Below are positions 54,801-64,000 of a stretch of 64,000 nucleotides of DNA, piece by piece; position 1 is the stretch's first letter, and each line of letters starts with the position of its first letter. Made by a program: the position numbers and the translations under genes. The notes beneath the pieces were generated by a model. It was not told the origin of the DNA. It saw only the letters and a program-made list of their open reading frames with translations, and made no database searches. Source of the DNA: Asterias rubens (taxonomy: Eukaryota; Echinodermata; Asteroidea; Forcipulatida; Asteriidae); contig NC_047068.1 in the NCBI RefSeq assembly GCF_902459465.1, forward strand, positions 5,890,001 through 5,954,000, written 5' to 3'.

Positions 54801-56760
54801 CCACGTACGCATTTACATAATAAAATGACAGGGGCATTCTCTGTCCTAAACATCGTAATATTTCACTGATAATTGCTCATTGGGAGGTGGGTTGAATTTG
54901 AACCGCCTTGGTACCCCGTAGAGGTCACTGACATCGTGTTGAATGATACACCTGCTAGAACAATGGCTCTATTGTCTACAACAACAATGGCAAGACAATC
55001 AATCAGCTCAATAACAATCAATCTTTTGTTCTTCCCGAGGCCAAGGATATCAATGACAAAAATTAATTGCATCTTGGGGTAGGAGAAAAATGGTACCTAA
55101 CTCAACATGTACCCGCTAAAATATTAAACCCACTCCAACAAAAAACGACCCAATGTATTTGCATAAATAAAAGTGGAAATAAATACTAGTAAAACAATGG
55201 AATACAAATGTAAATTGTTTATTTTAGATATTAGTTATTTTTTAAGACAACTCAAACAGCTCAATTAATCCCATAATCCACTGACATTTCTTTATTTCTC
55301 CCTACTGGTTTCTTCTGTGTGTTTTTTACTTCATTTTCAATAATTGTGTACTTTTTTTTATTACTTTTATTTCTCAATTTTGTTTAAACATTTTTTATTT
55401 GAGTGCTAGGATCCAGTGTTCTATTTACGAATGTACAATGTTTTCTCTGTACAGAAAGAAAATACAAAAACCCCACCCCAAGTTTAGAGCACATTAAAAT
55501 TTATTCATGTAAATATTAAAATACATATTGCATTATAAACCAAAACGGCAGTTCAAAGAAAAACAAGTGTTTGTTTAATTTCATTATGAAAAAAGAATTG
55601 TAAGAAAATTCCTTTGAGCAGCTAGGCAGACATTCATCAGGAACTGCACTTGCAAAGTAAAAGAAAATACACAGTACCAGTCACAAACAGTTACACTTCA
55701 TGCAGCTTTGTGGTTGGTTTCCCATTTTGCTTAGCGACAGTTGTATAACCAGCATGGGGACTTTTCCTTAAAGGGGGGGAGGGGCACTGAAAGGGGTTGA
55801 TTTTCCCAAAACTGTCCACAGATACAGATTTATTTACTGATTGTTTCCCTTTCTTGTTGTGCCCGAATTCTCCCCACAATTTTGCCATAATTTGAATGGG
55901 CAGTGGACGCCCTCACCCCCTCGGCTTTACGCAGACCATTTTCATGGGGGGTGGCAAAGGCATATCTTTGTGGAGCAATTTAATGTGTTAAGCTATTCAT
56001 TTGTCAATTTTGTTTAAGCTCACTTCGGGGTGGGGTGGTATGCAAGAGTTTTGAGCGGGGGGGGGGAGGAGGAAGGGGATCTATATGTTTTCACACCCTC
56101 GCCCCCTTTTGTTTCGCAACAGCTGGATACATATTTTCAGAGCTTTGCAAGATGTGAATGTTGTCTGGTACATGGTCTTTTTCAATCACAATTGAATGCT
56201 TAATTGAAATTCCTCAGACTATATCCAGTGTAGCTATATCACATGGCAAGGGGCTTTTCGTTATCATTACAAGACTTAGGTAAGCCCAGACAATTGCAGC
56301 TAAGTCAAGTGAAGTTGTTAATCAATGTTTTCTGCTTCCCTGCTTCAACAAATTTGTTTCCTGAGCTTAGAGACTACGGTGAAGCCAATTTTACCCAAAT
56401 TCCTATGTTTACCGTCTCTTTACTGACAAAACAAACAGTAATGCAAACTTTAAAGAGACCAGTAAAAAAACAAAACTATATATTATATTGAATACCAAGT
56501 AATACCCGCTGTTTCTTTTAAACACAATGCCTCCATGAAGCTCTCTGTGCGGTACAGTACCGTACTGTTTAGAGGCAATTCAAACGCACGGCCATTTTAG
56601 CTGTATCGCAAATCTCAGCCTTCCAATTGGTTGATCTGGTTTATTTTGCCAACAGGCAAGTCACATGGTACTGCCACTCTTTGTTCATTGAGGGCGTACA
56701 GCAGACAACAACAACTTGCAGTGGCCCAGTTTTTATATTTTGAAACAAAATGCAGTATAC
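54801..56760. other. Intergenic stretch, nothing recognised
   Basis: It contains a G-rich tract near 56060. Several 60-95-codon frames have no domain signature. Confidence 0.4.
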
Positions 56761-57148
56761 TTTAAAGGCAGTGGACACTATTGGTAATTACTCAAAATAA
56801 TTATTGGCATAAAACCTTACTTTGTAACGAGTAATGGGGAGAGGTTGATGGTATAAAGCATTGTGAGAAACAGCTCCCTCTGAAGTGACCTAGTTTTGGA
56901 GAAAGGAGTAATTTTCCACAAATTTGATTTCGAGACCTCAAGTTTAGAACTTGAGGTCTCGAAATCAACCATCTAATCGCACACAACTTTGTGTGACAAG
57001 GGTGTTTTTTTCTTTCATAGTTATCTTGCAACTCCGACGACTGATCAAGCTCAAATTTTCACAGGTTTGTTATTTTATGCAGATGTTGAGATACACCAAG
57101 TGAGAAGACTGATCTTTGACAATTACCAATAGTGTACACTGTCTTTAA
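56761..57148. mobile_element. MITE family A, full copy
   Basis: Both ends are intact, and the internal inverted pair 'gagacctcaagtttagaact' and 'acttgaggtctcgaaatcaa' is a perfect palindrome in this copy. Confidence 0.88.
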
Positions 57149-57429
57149 TCTTAAAAAATTATAATATGGAAACTTGTGACGTTCAGACTTAAAATTAGTT
57201 GTAATATAACAATTGAGGTAAGAGTTAATATTGCTTTAAAATATATTTCAAACATTCTTTATATTTTGGTAAAGACCCATTTTGTGTTCAGAAAGTTCAC
57301 ACCTTTAATGATTGAGTGAATCAACACTTAATATGCCACAAAATTATTGTTGGAAATTTCTGGATTTATTTTGAGGTGACAGAGCATGGGACCTTTCTTT
57401 TCATTCCCAGTGCAATAAAGTGGCAGGTT

Positions 57430-57990
57430 TGACTCCTTGTCTGGCTAGTAATGATGCTTGTCTTCTTGAGAGAGATACTTCTAATACACTGCCATGTCCT
57501 TCTGAAAGGGTATTAAGTGGTAGGTTCGAATCCTGGCCTGGTCAATTCTACTGAGACTCTTCGGACTCACTGGCTAGTGAAGTTAAGTGGTAGGTTTGAA
57601 TCCTGGCCTGGTCAATTCTAATGAGACTCTTCGGACTCACTGGCTAGTGAAGTTAAGTGGCAGGTTCGAATCCTGGTCTAGCTATTCATGTTCTTGAGTA
57701 AGACACTATTATTTGCTTTATCTTTCTGATGGCAGGCTCAAATCCTGATCAGGTTTAGTTGCAATACTAACGTTCTTAAGCAGAACACTTGACCATAATT
57801 GATTTGTCCTTCTGATGGACATTCAGTGACAGGTTCGATTCTTGGTCTACCTAGTCATCATGCTTGCCTCCTTGAGCAAAAAACCTCATCACAAATACGT
57901 TGGCCTTCTGATGGTACTTATAGTGGCATGTGCGAATCCTGGCCTAAGACGCTTTCAATAGTTGCTTTGTACTTCTGATGGGACATTAAG
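57430..57990 (+). repeat. Tandem array of SINE-derived units with B-box motifs
   Basis: GGTTCGAATCCTGG-like motifs recur at about 57522, 57592, 57664, 57738, 57829 and 57931, separated by 'cttctgatgg' and 'tcttgagcaa' words. The central two units are 69 bp long and almost identical ('ctcttcggactcactggcta' twice). It looks like repeated internal duplication of a SINE body. Confidence 0.65.
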
Positions 57991-58264
57991 CCGCAGGTCT
58001 TGAGTACGCATACATGCACACAAAAAACTGTGTTGTACTTTTTTGATAAGCAGAAAAGTTTTGTGTGTGTGTACTTGAACAGGCAGTGTACGTTTCAGAA
58101 TTAAATACACATTTAAAACGAAAATTTGCCATCTCATGGGTATCGGACTGACCTTAGCCTCCAATGTAAGTTTCTTCTGACAGGTGGGAAAATGGATCAT
58201 TCCACATTTTTGGAAAGTGATCTCACCGTTGGCAGTGACAACAAAGAGCTTCCTGGCATTAAAC

Positions 58265-61200
58265 TCAGAAGAAGTTTCTAGTGACGAAAGTGAAGATTCT
58301 CGCCCAGACTGGAACGATGCGATCTTTCTCTTTAAACGTGGATGAGGAGACTGGTTGGGACTTCTTAAATAAACGTTGCTGCTCCTGCAAATTAAGTAAA
58401 AATAATTGTGTCATATTTCAAGAGTCTCAGATAAAATGTCATTTTAAACACATTTTAACATGAGGTAAAAGACTTGTCATTTACCACCCACTTCCACAAT
58501 GACTCTATCTTTTGAAAACTGAGCTAATCACAACAAAATATATTGACATTAAAGACCTTCTTTATTATACAACACACTGAGTTCGAGAAAAATAAGCTTT
58601 TGATCTGGCGCTGTCAAATTTTAAAGTGTACTTTGTAAAAGAGTTTTCTCAACAGTTTGTTTTACCTGATGAAGTTGTTTCTGTAACTTTACATTGGTTG
58701 TCACGATGGCTAGCTGGGCCTCAAGGTCACGGTGTACTGACCTATGACCTGCAAGTAAGAATGATATTTTATTAATTACTCATTATGAAAAAGAACTTGT
58801 AAACAACTTGTGTAATAAGAAATATATTTCAACAGTCAGACAAATCATTGAAAAGTAATTGAATAATTATTTTGGAAGGCTAGCCATTCTAACTAGCAGG
58901 GCCCATTGTCATGGTTCTGCACTTATGGAAGTATGGAATTCTGTGCTTACGTCAAGCATATTTCACAAGTTCGATAGGAATTTTGGCATTCTACGCTTAC
59001 ACAGCTAGCGCAGAAATTCGCCACTTGCAAGTAGGCGATTTAGGTTGAACCCCAGTAAATCACAACAGCAGAATGCAAAATCTTCTCACCAAAGTTTGGT
59101 GATCCGATCATTGTAAGTGACGGCAATGACATTCCATTAAGATAGTACCACAAACCTGTAGGACATAAAGAAAAACATACATAATCGGTTGTTTATTTAT
59201 CAATTTAACACACAAAGGCACATAAGAAAGTACCAGAGAAAACACAACATAAAAAGTTTAAAAGTACCAAGAAAATATAAATTACAATTATAAAATCTGT
59301 AGAAAACACATTGAAATACAAACATTTAAGAATATTTCACAAAATCCGTTTGACCAAGACCTCTAAAAAAGCGAATAATGGCAAACTAATATCGTTCTCA
59401 TATAAAGAGTGCAGAAGAACGAAGCTAGTTATGATTTTAAAAGGTGTCAAGAAACAAACCACAAGAGAGTAAATTTTATTATTTGGGGGTTGAACAAAGA
59501 CAAATTTATTGCAGCCGGATTAACGTGTCGGCAGGCAATACCAACTGAGCCCCAATATTGGCGGTCTCCGTATTTTGTTAACATTTTTGTTCAGGGGTGC
59601 CAGGTTGAATGGCTTCTGACTGGCACACCCCAAAAACTATATTGACATTATAGGGAGACTGCCAACATTAATCTGGAGTTCTCAGGTCCAAATCTGACTG
59701 TAGTCGACTTTCCTTTGTTAAACCCATAATTTTTTTTAGGTGTTTAAAAAATGTTATTTCTACAATAGAATCAACATAAAAATAATACAAATTTTAGAGA
59801 AAACAAATTCTGAAAAATATTATTATTACCATGAATGTAGTAAACTTATTGCACGTCAATAGTGACAAATTTAAAGATGGAAGAATCGTGGTAAATCAAT
59901 GAAGGACATTCATGTTTAATTAATATTAGTACTTCATGACACTCCTGTGAAAAAACAAATTTCACAGAATTCCTGCATCGCAAAATAAAAATTTGCACTA
60001 ATTTAAGAACATTCCCAAGAGGGTGACCATATAAAACTGACTGACCTTTGACATGGAAGGTCCAGTCCTGCCTGTGGTACTCGTACATTGTGATTCTGTC
60101 TTCTTGGTTCCGTCGGCAAACTTTCCTCCAGAAGTTCTTGGCGATGAAGGTGTAAGCATCGGGGACAAAGCCTGAGATACCCTTGGCACCGTAGAAACCA
60201 TTGGCCTGGGAGACAAACAAAGGCAAGGATAAAAAACAACTTGATGTGGGAACTGTTGTCGTTACCGTGGCAGGCCTTTGGCTTTACATGGAATTATGAA
60301 CTCTAACCCAGTTACTGTATACACACATATGCTGGGCGGCATATAACAATCCGGTGCGCTTCGCTCCTTGACCATGACACACCAACTACGCAACCAAATA
60401 TACCAATGGATATTAAAATCGCACAATCTTTGGCCTGCGACTATTTCTGCTATAATTTTCTGTGCATAACAGCTTTATGAAATCAGACTGAGAATCTTCA
60501 GTCGTATAAAGACTGTACAGGTAACCAATAAGCAATATTATATATGAAACAAAAAAAACACACAGTATAAAATGTTTCAAGAAAAAAATGCTCACCTTGG
60601 GTGAGGCCATCAAGATGTCATACTTGGCCTTTGACCCTACCACCAACTCCATATACTCCTTCGTCAGGTTAAAATATCCAGAGGCTAGTACACAATGAGA
60701 GCCCGGCTCAGCTGTCCGCAAGAGCTGACCTGTGACCTCTTGGTCCAGTCTGACCCCAAATGACCCCATCTGGACGAGAGGAAAGATAACTGTATCACCG
60801 CAACAGCCTGGCTTCGCTTCCTCCCGAACCGATTTAACAGAAAAATCCTTGCTTGGGTTTTGAGTCTCGGGATAATCCATCATCAGTCTTTCTTCCGACG
60901 CACCCTCAACTTTCATTTCAGACTTGGAATCGAGAGCAGCCCAGAGCTCTGAGGACCTGATCTCATCAGATGTCTCACTATTGTCAACAGTGACATCTTT
61001 GTGCATTCCTCGCAGCGATTCTCGGCCGATGATGTCATCGCTGAGGTTTCTATGTTTCCTCCAAATCGTTTTCCTGTGCGAGTATTTCAGGTCCTCGGTG
61101 TGGCTCAACGAGGCCGGTTTTCTGGTTGGGTGGGTCCACCTCAAAGGTTCCAGCACACGTTGTACTTTTTCTCTAGCGATATCTTTAAATTTATTTTTTT

Positions 61201-63456
61201 CACCTGGGATAGGAGGTTAGGTCAAAGGTAACAAATTATTAAATTTATCAGGCAAAAGTTTCAAATCTCAATCCAAAGCTATTAACCTTTTGCTGAGCAG
61301 AAAACCATTAAGCAGCATTGTGTGCTTTTAAGCAGCTTTAAATAAAATGTGTCATCATCAACACTAGGAAAATACCTACCTTCAAACGGGTGTATGTTGA
61401 ACTCTGGGTCAAGGGTCAAAGTGTCGTCTGGGTTGAGCTGGAAGGAGAAAGAACTGACCGTGGCCACCAGCTCGTTGAAGAAGTCTGCCAAGTGAGGGCA
61501 GTCTTCAAGCATCACGTAACGGTCCTGACGATTAGTGAAATATGACTCACTGAGATTCGCACTGGGGAACAGAAAAGTCAAATTCAGAGAACAATATTTA
61601 CCTTTGGTCATGTCACCTTTTACTATCAGCAATTACAAATAGCAGTCGTCATCATACCAAAATGGGGTTCTGACTATTGCCAACTTGTATCTCTACGTAC
61701 AGTGCAAGGGAATGGATTTAAAGGAACACATTGCCTTGGTCGGTCGAGTTTGTCTTTGAAAAGCGTTTGAGACTGTATCACTCGAAATTGCATGGTTTTC
61801 CTTTTAGGTCACGAACTAACAAGGTCGGCCATTTTATAGAGTCAAAATTTTGACTCCACAAAATGGCCGTTGTTTCTTTGCGACAAAAAAGGAAATACAT
61901 ATTCTACTTTTAAATTATCGTTCTAACCATATGAATTTTATAATTCATACGGCTTCAAATGCTTTTCAAAGACCAACTCGACCGATCCAAGGCACTGTGT
62001 TCTGAAAGTAAGTACCAGTTTCAGGTAAACAAGCTATTGTCTAGTCAAACTAGTAAGTCAATAAAATATTTAACTAGTTTAATAACACTTTCACTAGTAG
62101 AGTTTAGTTAACTAGTTCACAAGTTACAATATTAGTTAAATAGTTAACTAGTAACAGCCACAGTAGAAAATACCAGTTAAAAAGTTATAGGCCTACTAGA
62201 TAACAATATCAGTCAAATTGATTAACTAGTTAACACACCAGAAAATATCTGCCCCGGTAACTTAGTTACTTATTAAACTTAAGAAAATAAAATTAGCTGT
62301 TGCAAACAACTTACCAACCAAATGGACCGACAGTATAAATGCACAAAAAAAGTTAATGGCCTGACGTTTCGACCCTAGCAGAGTCTTTCTCGAAGGCTAA
62401 ATGACAACCCAACAAACATGAACATTTGATAAATAGTTACCTAGCTTATACAATGGACAATATCAAAATCAGTTTATATTTATAGTCTTTAAGTATTACC
62501 GGTAGTTAACTTTTTTGAATTTGTTACAGGAAATCACCAATCACAAGGCCCTAAAACAGGATACTCAATGTGATGACTTATAAGGAAGAAGGGGGATCCA
62601 AGATGAGGAAATAGAAAGATGACCATTTATATTTATTGGTATACAAACAAAATGACCAGCAGCAGTAGCTGAAAGGGCCACGCAACAATGGTCAAAATAC
62701 AAGTACATCTATAAAAAATAATAATAACAATCACATATTAAAGGGCAATATAGAATTGGGCAATATAGCATTTGAATTGGGACGAGTTGTAAGAAGAGAT
62801 CAATGAGAAGCAGAAAGTCTACAAAGATCTAGTAGACAAGTGTAACATTTTACCAAGTCACAAACACGTACACAAGAAGAGATGCATGGCAACACATGTA
62901 GATGTCAAACAGCATATTTCCCGTCCGAACTATAGGATATTTTAGACAATTAAGATGCATCTGAATATAAATAAGGTCAAGTAAAACAAATACAGCATGG
63001 TTCATTTTTGGTAGACATTCGATACAAAAGCTTCTCGAGGTATTTGAAGTTGACAGTTCCAAAGGCGAATCAAACCATGTCACATTTGTACATTATTTGA
63101 AAAAGTTGTAAAAAAACAGATACACGTACTCTAAACAATTGTTTTTTATTTTGTCAAACTCACCCACTTATGATCACTGTATCATCAAAGATGAATATCT
63201 TAAGATGTGAAAGTCCAATGACCTCATTATACCTCTCAGGGATCAGCCTCTTGAGGATACCTCTGAGGTCTGGGGTGTGGTAGAGGGCAACTTGGACCTC
63301 GGCTGGGAAGGTCTGAAGGAGAGGTCTCAGCATCGTACAGGAGTTATGCTTCCCTCGTGTGCCTCTGGTGCAGTCGAGGAGGATGCGCAGCTTGAGAGGT
63401 GCCGAGGTGTTGCCGTTGAGGTGTGACCTCCTGCAGGCGTCATGGAGTGAGGCTAC
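58265..63456 (-). CDS. PGS1: PGS1, CDP-diacylglycerol-glycerol-3-phosphate 3-phosphatidyltransferase, 3' seven exons
   Basis: It makes phosphatidylglycerophosphate from CDP-diacylglycerol and glycerol-3-phosphate, the committed step to cardiolipin in mitochondria. Exons in transcript order: 63456-63164, 61561-61380, 61203-60596, 60205-60046, 59155-59090, 58748-58666, 58384-58265; all borders GT/AG, phases 0-2-1-0-1-1-0, stop TGA at 58267-58265. About 503 residues are visible. The first phospholipase-D motif is HLKIFIFDD and the second is HVKGLWYY; between them are ANLSESYFTNRQDRYVMLED and ASGYFNLTKEYMELV. The end SPNFGHRSVHRDLEAQLAIV ... FVTRNFF is nearly that of vertebrate PGS1. The N-terminal exons with the mitochondrial targeting sequence lie beyond the right edge. 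Exon 3 (608 bp) carries a long charged insert not expected in vertebrate PGS1. Confidence 0.95.
58900..59040. mobile_element. Palindromic 'GGGCCCA' repeat fragment in a PGS1 intron
   Basis: 'gcagggcccattgtcatggt' with 'attctgtgcttacg' and 'cattctacgcttacacagct' inner inverted words. It belongs with the repeats at 28495 and 35583. Confidence 0.4.
61717..62003. mobile_element. MITE family D, copy in a PGS1 intron
   Basis: It starts 'tttaaaggaacacattgcct' and ends 'gatccaaggcactgtgttct', an inverted pair. The centre 'gtcaaaattttgac' is a perfect palindrome. Confidence 0.75.
62030..62280. repeat. ACTAGT/GTTAACTAG-rich cryptic repeat
   Basis: At least eight ACTAGT or CTAGTT words occur in about 220 bases (for example 'agttaactagttcacaagtt'). 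It is low-complexity sequence in the PGS1 intron between visible exons 1 and 2. Confidence 0.6.
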
Positions 63457-63480
63457 CTGAAAGAATCGATTCAAATTTGC

Positions 63481-63751
63481 TTTAAAGGCAGTGGACACTA
63501 TTGGTAATTACTCAAAATAATTATTAGCATAAAACCTTTCTTGGTAATGAGTAATGGGGAGCTGTTGATAGTATAAAACATTGTGAAAACGGCTCCCTCT
63601 GAAGTGACATAGTTTTCGAGAAAGAATTTTCCCTGAATTTGATCATGAGACCTCAAGTTTAGAATTTGAGGTCTCAAAATCACGCATCTAAAAGCACACC
63701 AAGTGAAAAGACTGGTTTTTGACAATTAGCAATAGTGTCCAGTGATTTTAA
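63481..63751. mobile_element. MITE family A, internally deleted copy
   Basis: Both ends are present. The block between 'acgcatctaaaagcacac' and 'caagtgaaaagactgg' is deleted. It sits 25 bases from the acceptor of the first visible PGS1 exon. Confidence 0.85.
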
Positions 63752-64000
63752 CCATCCTGAATCTTAATCTCTGAGTCATTTAGTCACATCACACTAACAT
63801 CACACTTACTTTTGAGAAGACAATGAAACAAATCTAGTTTTACACAAAACGTATGAGGGAAAACTCCTGTAGGAAAAACCCATGCAGTCAGGTAGGAACT
63901 AAATCCCCAATCCACATGCAAGGCTACGGTCTGGGTATTCTATATCCCCGATAAAAATTAACATACATTCATAAATACCACAGACAGTTTTGCTATTCCT

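Overview
This is an animal genomic window with intron-rich genes, canonical GT/AG splice sites, long AT-rich introns and a dense load of short palindromic DNA transposons and tRNA-derived SINEs. The gene set is a noggin-like BMP antagonist, mitochondrial PGS1 and a DUF4062/P-loop/TPR protein of the TTC41 type. Together with the abundant TTAA-flanked foldback repeats, it fits an echinoderm, most likely a sea star; that assignment is an inference from repeat style and was not searched.

Layout. 1-7.9 kb has no gene I can support and is packed with repeats, including a short inverted-repeat element that carries the start of a THAP domain. 7.96-11.5 kb (+) is a four-exon gene for a 227-residue four-pass membrane protein, with 3' UTR to about 12.5-13.0 kb. 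13-17.6 kb is intergenic, with a retroelement fragment and several foldback elements. 17.6-43.4 kb (+) is one large gene of 25 coding exons, about 1,266 residues, with every exon junction in phase: an N-terminal DUF4062 (TIR/nucleosidase-like) region, a STAND-type P-loop ATPase and a C-terminal TPR array. One intron holds a 2-kb, 43-bp minisatellite of about 47 units. 43.6-48 kb is repeats, including a dead Tc1 element (DD34E). 48.1-48.8 kb (+) is a single-exon noggin-like gene with a 23-bp tandem repeat just downstream. 49-58 kb is intergenic repeats. 58.3-63.5 kb (-) is the 3' part (seven exons) of PGS1, whose first exons lie beyond the right edge.

The genes do not form an operon or obvious pathway: PGS1 makes the cardiolipin precursor in mitochondria, noggin is a secreted BMP antagonist, and the TTC41-like protein is a cytosolic STAND NTPase of unknown role. 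No prokaryotic or viral system is present. The most unusual material is how transposons and small tandem duplications have reshaped splice sites of the TTC41-like gene, the nested palindromic element families, and the STAND architecture itself.
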